DNA from: Mycobacterium sp. | GTDB taxonomy: Bacteria > Actinomycetota > Actinomycetes > Mycobacteriales > Mycobacteriaceae | Length of the DNA: 59,074 bases | NCBI GenBank assembly: GCA_025965975.1 | Contig: JAOPVX010000127.1 | Span: 1 to 59,074, forward strand | Direction of reading: 5' to 3' | In this document: positions 29,034 to 38,053 of the stretch, piece by piece | How positions within the stretch are numbered: the stretch's first letter is position 1 | Layout: each line of letters begins with the position of its first letter | The notes under the pieces: model-generated | The model's input: only the letters and a program-made list of their open reading frames with translations | What the model was told of the DNA's origin: nothing | The model's database searches: none | Translations under genes and position numbers: made by a program

Positions 29034-29255
29034 AACTTCGCAAACTAGTCGCAGAAGCTGATTAATTCCCGGCGCAGGCAAGGTCAATATCCACGTGATC
29101 GATTTGACCCCGGGTGTCGCCGCACGTCCGACGTGTTGACGAACGTTTGCCGATGATGCCCAGGCGCTGGACCGCGTCGTCGCGCTGAGCGGGCGCGATC
29201 CGGCAGGGCGCTAGCTCGGCACCACCAGGGGTGTAGCCGGGGGCAGACTGGAGCC

Positions 29256-30260
29256 ATGGATCCGGTAATCGCGCTGCGCCAGATTGCCTACTACAAAGAC
29301 CGGGCGCGGGAAGACTCACGGCGCGTGATGGCCTACCGCAACGCCGCAGACATTGTCGAGGCGCTGACGGAGGCCGAACGGGACCGCCACGGCGCCGCCG
29401 ACAGCTGGCAATCGCTGCCCGGCATCGGGCCCAAGACCGCGAAAGTGATCTCCCAGGCCCTGGCCGGGCGCGAGCCGGATGCGCTTGTCGAATTGCGTTC
29501 CAGCGCCAAGGATCTCGGTGGCGGTGACATCCGCGCCGCGCTGCGCGGCGACCTTCACGTGCACTCTAATTGGTCTGACGGCTCTGCGTCGATCGAAGAG
29601 ATGATGTTCGCGGCAAGGGAATTGGGGCACGAGTACTGCGCGTTGACGGACCACTCGCCACGCCTGACCATCGCCAACGGCCTGTCGCCCGAGCGCCTGC
29701 GCAAGCAGTTGGACGTCATCGACGAACTGCGTGACGCGGTCGCGCCGATGCGTATCCTGACCGGCATCGAGGTCGACATTCTGGAGGACGGTTCGCTGGA
29801 TCAGGAACCGGCACTCCTCGAGCGTCTCGACGTGGTGGTGGCCAGCGTGCATTCCAAGCTGGCGATGGATGCGCCGTCGATGACGCGGCGAATGATCAAG
29901 GCGGTAACCAATCCCAACGCCGATGTCCTTGGGCACTGCACCGGTCGGCTCGTCACCGGCAACCGCGGCATCCGTCCCGAATCAAAATTCGACGCCAAGA
30001 CGGTGTTCACCGCCTGCCGCGATCACGGCACCGCCGTGGAGATCAACTCACGTCCGGAGCGTCGGGATCCGCCGACCCGCCTGCTGAACCTGGCACTGGA
30101 GATCGGCTGCCTGTTCTCCATCGACACCGACTCCCACGCGCCCGGCCAGTTGGAATTCCTTGGCTATGGCGCCCAGCGCGCGCTCGACGCGGGCGTGCCG
30201 ACCGAGCGGATCGTCAACGCCTGGCCCGCCGAGAAGCTTCTGGAGTGGACAACGGCCTAG
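29256..30260 (+). CDS. PHP-domain phosphoesterase with helix-hairpin-helix N-terminus
   Basis: 334 residues starting MDPVIALRQIAYYK. Residues 45-75 hold a DNA-binding HhH motif (SLPGIGPKTAKVISQAL). The PHP domain has DLHVHSNWSDGS, TDHSPRL, GIEVDIL, SVHSKL, LGHCTG and DTDSHAPGQL, which give the full set of metal ligands. It resembles the C-terminal PHP part of PolX and stands alone as in M. tuberculosis Rv3856c. A metal-dependent phosphoesterase in DNA repair or nucleotide turnover is likely. It overlaps the stop of the convergent polymerase gene by four bases. Confidence 0.92.
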   Translation: MDPVIALRQIAYYKDRAREDSRRVMAYRNAADIVEALTEAERDRHGAADSWQSLPGIGPKTAKVISQALAGREPDALVELRSSAKDLGGGDIRAALRGDLHVHSNWSDGSASIEEMMFAARELGHEYCALTDHSPRLTIANGLSPERLRKQLDVIDELRDAVAPMRILTGIEVDILEDGSLDQEPALLERLDVVVASVHSKLAMDAPSMTRRMIKAVTNPNADVLGHCTGRLVTGNRGIRPESKFDAKTVFTACRDHGTAVEINSRPERRDPPTRLLNLALEIGCLFSIDTDSHAPGQLEFLGYGAQRALDAGVPTERIVNAWPAEKLLEWTTA

Positions 30261-31489
30261 TCAGGGAGGTGCGGCATTTCGAGGCCTGGGTCAAGGCCGA
30301 GCAGCACGCCGCGGGTCAACGCGGTGTTGCCGTAGCGCTGTCGCACCTTGTCGACCGCCTCATCGATCGCGAAAGTGTCCGCGCCGAAGCCGCCAGGCCG
30401 GCGACATAGGGCCATGGTCTCGAACGGCAACTCCAGTTGTTGTGCGCCGTCCCGGTCGATGTTGCACACCGCGAACCCGACCAGCGTCAAGCCGCGCTCG
30501 GCGATCAGCGGAGCGGCCGCCGCGACCAGGCCGCGCGAGGTGTCGAGGATGGCGTCTGTCGATGCCGTGGCGCGGGGCATCGTGTGCGACCGGGTGGCCC
30601 GGCTGAAGTCGTCAAAACGCAACCGCAGCACCACCGTTCGGCCCGTACGGTCCGCCTTGCGCATCCGCCGCGTGATCCGGTCGACGAGGTTGACGACGAC
30701 CGCGTCGACCTCCGCTGCCGACATGGTGTTGCCCGCCCGGCCCAACGCCCGCTGAGCGCCGACTGAGCGACGCCGCACGCCGGTCACAACCCGGCGTCGA
30801 TCGATGTTGCGGGACAACGCAAATAGCTGACGGCCCATCGCCCCGCCCACCATCGACGCGAGCGTGGACTCGCTGAGCTCGGCGATATCCGAGACTGTCT
30901 GGATGCCGTGCGCATGCAGTTTCTCCGCCGTCTTCACACCGACGCCCCACAGCCGGCGCACCGGCAGCGGATGCAGGAATGCGAGTTCACGGTCCGGCGG
31001 TACCAGCAGCAGGCCGTCGGGCTTGGCCTCCTGGCTGGCGACCTTGGCAAGGAACTTGGTTCGCGCGATGCCGACGGTGATGGGCAGCCCAACGCGGTCA
31101 CGGACCTGCGCGCGCAGCCGGGCGGCGATCTCGACCGGGGTGCCCGACACCCGCCGCAGGCCCGAAACGTCGAGAAACGCCTCGTCCACCGAGAGCGGCT
31201 CGACCACGGGCGAGGTGTCGTGGAACACCTCGAACACCGCATCGCTGGCTTGTGAATACGCCGACATCCGCGGCGGCACCACGATCGCGTTCGGACACAG
31301 CTGGCGGGCCTGGCGTCCGCCCATCGCGGTGCGCACGCCGTATGCCTTCGCTTCGTAACTCGCCGCCAGCACGACGCCGCCGCCGACGATCACCGGCCGG
31401 CCGCGCAGCGTGGGGTCGTCTCGCTGCTCGACAGATGCGTAGAACGAATCGAGGTCAGCGTGCAGGATGCTCGCCGAGGACACGAACAT
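30257..31489 (-). CDS. dinB: DNA polymerase IV (Y-family, DinB)
   Basis: 410 residues. Motifs: HADLDSFYASVEQ (metal Asp), YEAKAYGVRTAM, SVDEAFLDV (second metal pair) and VGIARTKFLAKVAS. A little-finger domain follows, with a C-terminal QLELPF that fits the sliding-clamp binding consensus. It performs error-prone translesion synthesis. M. smegmatis carries a third DinB paralogue near ethR/ethA, absent from M. tuberculosis, and this gene has that position, so it is probably DinB3. That assignment is from memory of gene order. No LexA box was seen upstream. Confidence 0.94.
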   Translation of the reverse strand: MFVSSASILHADLDSFYASVEQRDDPTLRGRPVIVGGGVVLAASYEAKAYGVRTAMGGRQARQLCPNAIVVPPRMSAYSQASDAVFEVFHDTSPVVEPLSVDEAFLDVSGLRRVSGTPVEIAARLRAQVRDRVGLPITVGIARTKFLAKVASQEAKPDGLLLVPPDRELAFLHPLPVRRLWGVGVKTAEKLHAHGIQTVSDIAELSESTLASMVGGAMGRQLFALSRNIDRRRVVTGVRRRSVGAQRALGRAGNTMSAAEVDAVVVNLVDRITRRMRKADRTGRTVVLRLRFDDFSRATRSHTMPRATASTDAILDTSRGLVAAAAPLIAERGLTLVGFAVCNIDRDGAQQLELPFETMALCRRPGGFGADTFAIDEAVDKVRQRYGNTALTRGVLLGLDPGLEMPHLPD

Positions 31490-31513
31490 ATGTTCGCATC
31501 GAGGTACGACGAA

Positions 31514-32155
31514 TCAGCGGCGTTCGCCGTAGATGCTGGTGGTCCAGATGTGCACAAGGTTGTCGAGCACGCGCCCGTCGGGCAGCGACGGCTGGTGACC
31601 GGCGAACGACCCGGTCATCACCGATTCGTTCATCAGGTTCAAGGCGGTCGACAGTTCGTGTGCCGGCACCGTCACCGGCGCGGCGCCCCTGGTGCGTTCG
31701 GCCTCGATCACGCCGGTGATGTGGTCGATCCACCGCTGCATGGACGTCGCCCACAGTTCCCGCGCCCCGCCGTTGGTGGCCTTGGCCGCCACCGCGGCCG
31801 AGCAGACGGCGCGGTGCGCCCCGAAGGTTTCGAAGAACACGTTGATGCCGTTGCGCCAGATACCGCTGCGGTCCGCCGGCGGGTTCTCGATCAACCGGGC
31901 CAGTGCGGCGTCGGCCTGGGCGATGACCCGTTCCAGCAGCGTCAGCAGCACCGCGTCCTTTGACGGGAAGTAGAAATAGAACGTCGGGCGCGAGATCCCT
32001 GCACCTTTGGCTAGGTCATCAACGGAGATCTCGGCCAGTCCGCGATCCTTGAGGAGCCGCTCGGCGGTCTCCAGAATGGCCAGCTCACGGTCGTCCCCGG
32101 ACGGGCGGGCGGCGCGACGGCCACGGCCGGTTCGGGCTTGGCTGGCGAGGATCAC
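31514..32155 (-). CDS. ethR: TetR-family repressor EthR
   Basis: 213 residues from a GTG at 32155. The N-terminal helix-turn-helix reads ISVDDLAKGAGISRPTFYFYF, nearly identical to what I recall for M. tuberculosis EthR. The ligand-binding helices hold WRNGINVFFETFG and LSTALNLMNESV, and the end is HIWTTSIYGE. It represses the divergent ethA monooxygenase by cooperative binding to the operator between them, and releases it when hydrophobic ligands occupy the long pocket. The spacing and operator are conserved here, so the regulation is expected to be the same. Confidence 0.95.
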   Translation of the reverse strand: MILASQARTGRGRRAARPSGDDRELAILETAERLLKDRGLAEISVDDLAKGAGISRPTFYFYFPSKDAVLLTLLERVIAQADAALARLIENPPADRSGIWRNGINVFFETFGAHRAVCSAAVAAKATNGGARELWATSMQRWIDHITGVIEAERTRGAAPVTVPAHELSTALNLMNESVMTGSFAGHQPSLPDGRVLDNLVHIWTTSIYGERR

Positions 32156-32170
32156 GAGGAAAACTTTACA

Positions 32171-32223
32171 ACATGTCGAATTTCTCGACGGACTGTTGAC
32201 CTACTCGACACTGTGTTGATAGC
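32171..32223. promoter_or_regulatory. EthR operator and divergent ethR-ethA promoter
   Basis: This 53-base part of the 76-base ethR-ethA spacer carries repeated TCGA-centred half sites (ATGTCGAA, CTCGACGG, CTCGACAC) and two GTTGA units, ending GTTGATAGC. That matches the arrangement of the long operator in M. tuberculosis, where several EthR dimers bind together. It lies next to both start codons, so binding would block ethA and also autoregulate ethR. Confidence 0.75.
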
Positions 32224-32231
32224 TTTACGCC

Positions 32232-33710
32232 ATGACCGAATTTGTCGACGTCGTCATCGTCGGAGCCGGCATCTCCGGCATCAGCGCCGCCTGGCACCTG
32301 CAGGACCGCTGCCCTAACAAGAGCTATGTGGTGCTGGAACGCCGCGAGAACCTCGGCGGCACGTGGGACCTCTTCCGCTACCCCGGCATCCGGTCCGACT
32401 CCGACATGTTCACGCTCGGCTTCCGATTCAAGCCGTGGACATCGGAGAAGGCCATTGCCGACGGGCCGTCGATCATGTCGTATCTGAAGGAGACGGTCGC
32501 CGAGTCCGGCATCGACAAGCACATCCGGTACGGCCAGAAGGTGATCGCCGCCGACTGGTCGGATGCCGAGAACCTCTGGACGGTTCGCGTCGAGCGCGAC
32601 GGTGAAGAAGTCGAGATCAAGGCGTCCTTCCTGGTCGCCTGCAGTGGTTACTACAACTACGACGAGGGCCACACGCCGGAGTTCGCAGGCGCGGAGGACT
32701 TCGGCGGCACGATCATTCACCCGCAGCACTGGCCCGAGGAGCTCGACTACGCGGACAAGAAGGTCGTCGTCATCGGCAGCGGTGCCACCGCCGTGACCTT
32801 GATCCCGGCCCTGGCGAATTCGGGCGCTGGACACGTCACGATGCTGCAGCGCTCACCGACCTACATCGGCGCGCTGCCCGACGTCGACCCGTTCACCGTG
32901 CGGATGAACAAGACGCTGCCGGCCAAGCCGGCCTATGTCGTCAACCGCTGGAAGAGCATCCTCGTCCAGTTCGCCCAGTACCGGATGAGCAGGCGCTTCC
33001 CGAAGTTCATGCGCAAGATGCTGATGACCATGGCGCAGCGCCGCCTGCCGGAGGGCTACGACGTGCAGAAGCATTTCGGTCCGCGCTACAACCCGTGGGA
33101 CGAGCGACTTTGCCTGGCGCCCAACGGCGATCTGTTCAAGACCATCCGCGCGGGCAAGGCCGACGTTGTCACCGATGAGATCGAGCGCTTCACGAAGACC
33201 GGCATCAAGCTGGCCTCGGGTGTTGGAGAGCTGCAGGCCGACATCATCGTCACCGCAACGGGTCTGAACCTGCAGCTGTTCGGGGGCGCGGCGATTTCCC
33301 GGAATGGCGAGCCGGTTGAGCTCAACGACACCATGGCCTACAAGGGCATGATGTTGACGCACATGCCGAACATGGCCTTCACGATCGGCTACACCAACGC
33401 ATCGTGGACGCTGAAGGCCGACCTGGTCTCGGAATTCGTCTGCCGGGTGCTCAACTACATGGACGCCAAGGGCTTTGACACCGTGGAACCGCAGCATCCG
33501 GGCAACTCCGTCGACGAGCGGCCCCTGATGGACTTCACGCCGGGTTACGTGCTTCGGGCGTTGGACTACTTGCCGAAGGCGGGACACGTAGCGCCGTGGC
33601 GGCTCAAGCAGAACTACCTGCTGGACCTGCGGTTGATCCGGCGCGGCAAGGTCGACGACGAGGCGCTGGAGTTCACCAAACACCGTGCGCCGGTGACGGC
33701 TTCGGCCTAG
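32232..33710 (+). CDS. ethA: Baeyer-Villiger flavin monooxygenase EthA
   Basis: 492 residues. FAD Rossmann motif VIVGAGISGISAAWHL at the N-terminus. The Baeyer-Villiger fingerprint F-x-G-x-x-x-H-x-x-x-W is intact as FGGTIIHPQHW near residue 157. The NADPH Rossmann motif is VVVIGSGATAVTLIP. It oxidises ketones and sulfur compounds with NADPH and O2. The M. tuberculosis orthologue activates thioamide drugs such as ethionamide. It is controlled by the divergent EthR. Confidence 0.95.
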   Translation: MTEFVDVVIVGAGISGISAAWHLQDRCPNKSYVVLERRENLGGTWDLFRYPGIRSDSDMFTLGFRFKPWTSEKAIADGPSIMSYLKETVAESGIDKHIRYGQKVIAADWSDAENLWTVRVERDGEEVEIKASFLVACSGYYNYDEGHTPEFAGAEDFGGTIIHPQHWPEELDYADKKVVVIGSGATAVTLIPALANSGAGHVTMLQRSPTYIGALPDVDPFTVRMNKTLPAKPAYVVNRWKSILVQFAQYRMSRRFPKFMRKMLMTMAQRRLPEGYDVQKHFGPRYNPWDERLCLAPNGDLFKTIRAGKADVVTDEIERFTKTGIKLASGVGELQADIIVTATGLNLQLFGGAAISRNGEPVELNDTMAYKGMMLTHMPNMAFTIGYTNASWTLKADLVSEFVCRVLNYMDAKGFDTVEPQHPGNSVDERPLMDFTPGYVLRALDYLPKAGHVAPWRLKQNYLLDLRLIRRGKVDDEALEFTKHRAPVTASA

Positions 33711-33777
33711 CGCCGGCGCATCGGATATTTCCGCACCGAGCGTGCAGGCACTGCGAAAATCCTCATGACATTAGCGG

Positions 33778-34263
33778 CTAACTGCTAACGCTAACCACGA
33801 CGATGCCGTCGTCGTCGCTGTAGCCGATCTCGCCAGGGACGAACACCACCCCGCCGAACTCGACCGCGACATCGCGTTGGCCGCCGCCGGTCTTGGTGCC
33901 CTTGCGCGGATTGGTCCCAAGCGCCTTGATGCCGATGTCCATGGTGCGCAGCACCGCCGCGTCGCGGACTGCGCCGTTGATGATCAGCCCGGCCCAGCCG
34001 TTGTCGACGCCAAGGCCGGCGATGACGTCGCCGACCAGTGCGGTGTGTAGCGAGCCGTCGCCGTCGATCACAAGTACCCCGCCGTTGCCTGGCTCCGACA
34101 GCACCGACTTGAGCAGGGCGTTGTCCTGGAAGCAGCGCACCGTGGTGATCCGCCCCGCGAATCGCGACCTGCCGCCGTACTGGCCGAATTGAAGGTCGCA
34201 GCTGCGGACGTTGGGACCGATCTCGTCGACCAGATCAGCCGTGGGGCGAAATTCTAAGGACAC
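33778..34263 (-). CDS. rraA: RraA-family protein (RNase E inhibitor/aldolase-like)
   Basis: 161 residues from a GTG at 34263. The fold signature includes [15 protein letters not shown], then [46 protein letters not shown] and [11 protein letters not shown]. In E. coli RraA binds RNase E and slows mRNA decay. Related proteins are metal-dependent aldolases. The mycobacterial copy (annotated menG or rraA, Rv3853) is not a methyltransferase despite the old name. It lies eight bases after the MerR-type regulator gene, probably in one operon. Confidence 0.92.
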   Translation of the reverse strand: MSLEFRPTADLVDEIGPNVRSCDLQFGQYGGRSRFAGRITTVRCFQDNALLKSVLSEPGNGGVLVIDGDGSLHTALVGDVIAGLGVDNGWAGLIINGAVRDAAVLRTMDIGIKALGTNPRKGTKTGGGQRDVAVEFGGVVFVPGEIGYSDDDGIVVVSVSS

Positions 34264-34270
34264 CGCGCCA

Positions 34271-35035
34271 TTATTTCAGGCAGCGAGCGACGACGATGTG
34301 GTGCAGGAATTGGGCAAGGCCGGATTCGACGGCGTCGTAGTAGCGGGTGAATCGTTCGTCCGCCAGATACATCTCCACCAGTTTGCGGTGCATCTCGTTG
34401 CCGCAGTCGTAGAACCGCTCGATCGACGCGCGGTGCCGCGCCGCCAGCTCGTTGGCCTCATCGGATCCGGGCTCAACGCCGCGGCGCTTGGCCTGCGCCA
34501 GGGCCTCGAGCAGTGCGTCTCCCTCGGCCTTGATCGCGATCCAGTCGTGCTTGCTGAACTGCGAAACCCGTTGCTGTGACTGCTTCAACGCGTCCGTCTG
34601 GCCCCAGCGCTGTTCGGCCTCGGCGGCGTACTCGGAGCTGAAGATCGCCAAAGCTTCAGTACCGAAGATCTCGACCTGTTCCTGCGTGGTCAGTTGGATG
34701 CCTTCGCGGTGTGCATTCATCAGGTCCTCCACTGCTTTGATGGTGTGCTGCAGCCGCTCGGCCCGCTCACGCAGCAGCGTGTGCTGCCGCCGCAGGTGCT
34801 CGAGCACGTCCGCGCTCGAGTCGTCGAGCAGGGCGCGGATCTCGTCGAGCGGCATCTCGACGGACCGGTACACCAGCACAAGGTGCAGCCGCTCGATGTC
34901 GGCGTCGGTGTAGCCGCGGTAGCCCGCCGGGGTACGGATGCTCGGCACCACAAGACCGATGCGGTCGTAGTGGTGCAGGGTGCGCACGGAGACACCCGTG
35001 AGGTCGGCTACCGCGCCGACGGTGTTGGCGTCCAT
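34271..35035 (-). CDS. MerR-family regulator with TipAS-type ligand-binding domain
   Basis: 254 residues from an ATG at 35035 ([14 protein letters not shown]). Residues 5-72 are a MerR helix-turn-helix and wing ([31 protein letters not shown]). A coiled dimerisation helix follows ([21 protein letters not shown]). The C-terminal about 130 residues resemble the TipAS domain that binds thiopeptide antibiotics ([29 protein letters not shown]). Length is nearly that of TipAL (253). It would activate genes on binding a drug-like ligand. Its target is not evident here. Confidence 0.88.
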   Translation of the reverse strand: MDANTVGAVADLTGVSVRTLHHYDRIGLVVPSIRTPAGYRGYTDADIERLHLVLVYRSVEMPLDEIRALLDDSSADVLEHLRRQHTLLRERAERLQHTIKAVEDLMNAHREGIQLTTQEQVEIFGTEALAIFSSEYAAEAEQRWGQTDALKQSQQRVSQFSKHDWIAIKAEGDALLEALAQAKRRGVEPGSDEANELAARHRASIERFYDCGNEMHRKLVEMYLADERFTRYYDAVESGLAQFLHHIVVARCLK

Positions 35036-35105
35036 GCCGCCACTATCGACCATGACGCCGCGTGAGGGGCAAGCCGTTTTGGTCAGTCGTCGGAGTGACC
35101 GGCGC

Positions 35106-35603
35106 TTATTCGCCGCTCCCGCGACGGGCAGCGAGAAGCACCACAAGGATCGCCAGCACACCGGCGGCGATGGCGGCGGCCAGCGGCAGCCGTGACGGCT
35201 CAGGTCCGATCAACGGCACCGGCGCCGGACCCGCGACGGGGTTGGGCGCGCTCGCTACAGCGGATTTTGCTTTCGCCGCAGCCTCTTTCGCGCCGGACGT
35301 GAGGTCGCCGTTGGTGTCGGCCAGCTTCGCAGCCGTTGGCGCCTGCTTGGGTGGCGCTTTCTTCGCCGCGGCCTTGTTGGCGGCCTTCTTCGCCGGCGCC
35401 TTCTTGGCGGGCTTGGCCGGCGGCTTCTTGGCCGCCTTGGCCGGCGCCTTCTTGGCGGGCCCGGCCGGTGGCTTCTTGGCCGGCGGTACGGGTGGTTCGG
35501 CGGCAGGCGGGACCGGATGTGGGCTCGGCGCCGGCGGCGCATCTTCAGCGGCCGGTGCTGCGGCGTCAGGCTTTTCGTCGGGTCGATCCTGCTGGTCTGC
35601 CAT
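35106..35603 (-). CDS. hns: Histone H1-like, membrane-anchored nucleoid protein
   Basis: 165 residues from an ATG at 35603. The first about 45 residues are acidic and Pro-rich. The middle is a long run of lysine-rich AAKKAPAK/PPAKPAKK repeats (about 45-95) resembling eukaryotic H1 tails. The C-terminus has a hydrophobic segment (PLAAAIAAGVLAILVVLLAA) ending in RRGSGE, so the protein should attach DNA to the membrane. It corresponds to M. tuberculosis Rv3852, which is 134 residues. This copy is longer because the repeat and Pro-rich parts are expanded. Its role in nucleoid organisation comes from the family. Confidence 0.85.
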   Translation of the reverse strand: MADQQDRPDEKPDAAAPAAEDAPPAPSPHPVPPAAEPPVPPAKKPPAGPAKKAPAKAAKKPPAKPAKKAPAKKAANKAAAKKAPPKQAPTAAKLADTNGDLTSGAKEAAAKAKSAVASAPNPVAGPAPVPLIGPEPSRLPLAAAIAAGVLAILVVLLAARRGSGE

Positions 35604-35698
35604 GTGGCTGCTCCTTTGCGCCTGTCTCGTCCTCCGCCTGTCCCGCGTGAGTGTGTGCACCCGGCAGTTGTCCCCATCATGCCAGGTGGGGTGAGGCG

Positions 35699-36622
35699 CT
35701 AACCCGTGACGGTCAGGGCGGCCGCCAACGTCAGTGCAACGGCCATGATCGCCAGTTCGACGAGCGACCGCGATCGCGACACCATCGCCGTGGCGCGGTG
35801 TGAACGTGCGGCGGCCAGCCAGATCGTCCGGTTGCGGTACGCCAACACGACAAGCACGACCGTCACCACGACCTTCGCGGACAGCAGCCGGCCGTATCCC
35901 GTCGCATACAGCTGACTCGGCGAGGCGATCGTCACGGCCGCGCCAAGCACGCCGCCCACCAGCAGCGTCGCCACACACGTCAGGGACAACTGCGAGAACC
36001 GCGGGAGCACCCTTGCCCACTGGCCGCGGTGCTCGACCGTGAGCACCAGCGCCGCCAGCGTGCCGCACCACAGCGCCGCCGCCAGGGTGTGGGCGGCCAC
36101 GGCCATCCCTCCCAGCCCACTCTCGGAGAGATGGCCGGTGAGTGGACGCGCCGCGATCCCGGCAGCGGCGAAACCCATGACCGCGACATTCGTCGCCGCC
36201 GAACGCGGTGCCGCCGCCACGGCGAACCACACCAGGCCCGCCGCCACCGCGCTGAACAGCACCGACCGTCCCGCCGTCGTGTGAAGGGCGAAATCGACCG
36301 CAGTGTGCACGCCGAGCCGGGGGACGGGAACAGCCGCGGCCTGCGCGGCCGCCACGCCGAGCCGGAGCAGCTCGGCGAGCAGCGAGACGGCTGCGGCGAT
36401 CGTCAACGGAGCGGTGGCCCGGCGGATCAGCTCACCGCGGTATCGGTCGACGTCGAGCATCGGCACCGCGGCCAATCCGAACGTGACGACCGCCGAGCCG
36501 TCGGCCACGGCCCGCACCAGCGTCGCCGCCAGCGAGTTCTGCTGCAAGGCGAGTGACCAGGCCACCACTGCGGAGGCAGCGACGACCACGGCTCCGCCTG
36601 CCACCGCGCGCTGACGGGTCAC
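35699..36622 (-). CDS. Copper-resistance D-type membrane protein
   Basis: 307 residues from a GTG at 36622, which overlaps the CopC stop by four bases (GTGA). About eight hydrophobic helices are visible, including a CopD-type core with HTAVDFALHTTAG, GHLSESGLGGMAVAAHTLAAALW and a C-terminal VVVTVVLVVLAYRNR. CopD proteins take copper from CopC outside the membrane. The two genes are coupled, which supports copper uptake or distribution rather than efflux. No CsoR or CueR-type regulator lies nearby. Confidence 0.88.
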   Translation of the reverse strand: MTRQRAVAGGAVVVAASAVVAWSLALQQNSLAATLVRAVADGSAVVTFGLAAVPMLDVDRYRGELIRRATAPLTIAAAVSLLAELLRLGVAAAQAAAVPVPRLGVHTAVDFALHTTAGRSVLFSAVAAGLVWFAVAAAPRSAATNVAVMGFAAAGIAARPLTGHLSESGLGGMAVAAHTLAAALWCGTLAALVLTVEHRGQWARVLPRFSQLSLTCVATLLVGGVLGAAVTIASPSQLYATGYGRLLSAKVVVTVVLVVLAYRNRTIWLAAARSHRATAMVSRSRSLVELAIMAVALTLAAALTVTG

Positions 36623-37125
36623 CTCTGCCGTCGCACCGCCCAAGTCGCGCCGACGACGACGATCAGGCCGGCCGCGACGAAGAACGGCCACACCGGGATC
36701 CCCCCACCCGATGGGCTCGTCGCGGACGCCGACGGACCGGGCGTGCCGGTACCGGACACGGTGAGCCGGAACGACCAGGACCCGGAGACCACATGCCCGT
36801 CGGCCGACGTCACCCGGTAGTTCACCGTGTACGTGCCGGACGGGCCTAGCGGCAGCACGCCGACGCTGATCACCGCACCGACGACGTGCGGGTCACCGGT
36901 CGACCAAAGGTTGCCGTCAGGGCCGACCACCGTCATCGCCGCGAACTGGGGCTGCAGCTTCTCGTTGAACGTCGCGCTGACCTTCTGCGGTGCCTGGGAC
37001 AACTCGGCGTTCTCGACCGGGTCGGTCGCCACCCGGACGGCATGTGCCGACGCCACACCGGCCCCTGCGAGCGCCGCAATGACCAGTCCGAGGATCAGTG
37101 TCACCGACGCGACGAGGCGATTCAT
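36619..37125 (-). CDS. CopC-domain copper-binding exported protein
   Basis: 168 residues from an ATG at 37125. The signal peptide ends VASA with cleavage before HAVRVATDP, so the mature protein would start with the histidine that forms the copper brace. The beta-sandwich CopC domain spans about 27-125 (ATFNEKLQPQFAAMTVVGPDG, YRVTSADGHVVSGSWSF, where the His may be the second ligand). A Ser/Pro linker leads to a C-terminal transmembrane helix (VWPFFVAAGLIVVVGATWAV), so it is surface-anchored. It is translationally coupled to the CopD gene. Confidence 0.9.
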   Translation of the reverse strand: MNRLVASVTLILGLVIAALAGAGVASAHAVRVATDPVENAELSQAPQKVSATFNEKLQPQFAAMTVVGPDGNLWSTGDPHVVGAVISVGVLPLGPSGTYTVNYRVTSADGHVVSGSWSFRLTVSGTGTPGPSASATSPSGGGIPVWPFFVAAGLIVVVGATWAVRRQR

Positions 37126-37247
37126 GTTCGCGTCGTACCACCAACGCCGTCGCGACCGCAACGACGCTAAGCGCGAACGTTCTGCCTGCCGGCGAGCGCC
37201 CCATTCGGCGGCACCCCCGCGGCGGGAGTGGCGGTGGACAGAGTCGG

Positions 37248-37901
37248 TCAGACCAGGCCCAGCCGGGCCATCAAGTCCGCGTCGATGCCATCGAGCTGCT
37301 CGGCAATCGCGGCGTGAGCGGCGCGGCGGCGCGAGGCCGGCATGTTCTCGGCGGCGGTGACTGCGGCGGACAGGTCGCGGAGCCGCTCGGTGATGGCGAT
37401 GACAAACTGCTTGGTCTCGACGTCCTTCGGCTTCTTCTCGGCAACCAGCCGCAACGAGTGCTCGGCGCCGGCGATCCGCGCGGACAGCGTAGCGCCATGC
37501 CCGGAGAACCGACCGATCTGGCTGAGCGGGACGCCGAGCCGATCGGCCCGCCGTTCGTCGACGAAGCCGCGCGCCGCGATGGCGGCCCGGTAGACAAGTG
37601 GCACCACGATCGGCGCGAGCAGCCGGGACACGGTGAGCATGCGCCGAATTCGCGTGGGGGAGAACAACTTACCTTCGCGGGCCGTCTTAAGCTGAGTCTC
37701 GGCAACCTTCAGTGCCGCCTTCTCGCTGCCGCGCTGCGCTTTGAGTTGCGCCTTGAGGGCATTGGTTTCGGTTCTGTGGGTGGCCTTGATGCGACGGGCT
37801 TCGTTCTTCGCGGCGAGTTTGGCCTCGAGTTTGGCCTTGGCCTTGATGGCGCGCGCCTCGGCCCTGCGGGTGGCGCGGGTTTTGCGCTTGAACAGGCTCA
37901 T
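37248..37901 (-). CDS. Lysine/alanine-rich coiled-coil protein (Rv3850-like)
   Basis: 217 residues. The first 80 form a highly charged helix of Lys/Arg/Ala/Glu (ARAIKAKAKLEAKLAAKNEARR) that should be a long coiled coil. The rest is helical with TRIRRMLTVSRLLAPIVVPL, possibly membrane-associated, and FVDERRADRLGVPLSQIGRF, where the family conservation is strongest. It matches the position and length of M. tuberculosis Rv3850. The function is unknown. Its basic N-terminus next to the histone-like gene could mean nucleic acid binding, but that is only a guess. Confidence 0.8.
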   Translation of the reverse strand: MSLFKRKTRATRRAEARAIKAKAKLEAKLAAKNEARRIKATHRTETNALKAQLKAQRGSEKAALKVAETQLKTAREGKLFSPTRIRRMLTVSRLLAPIVVPLVYRAAIAARGFVDERRADRLGVPLSQIGRFSGHGATLSARIAGAEHSLRLVAEKKPKDVETKQFVIAITERLRDLSAAVTAAENMPASRRRAAHAAIAEQLDGIDADLMARLGLV

Positions 37902-38053
37902 CCCGGCGGCCTCCGGTCATCTCGTCGACGATTCATGTCAGGGCAGTGATGGTGCAGCCCAACACTATCGTCCGGATCATCTGCCGCACCTGTGTGTCCC
38001 GGTGGCGGGCAGATTCAGATCGACAGCAAACCGTTGAGTGTGTTTGTGCGAGA

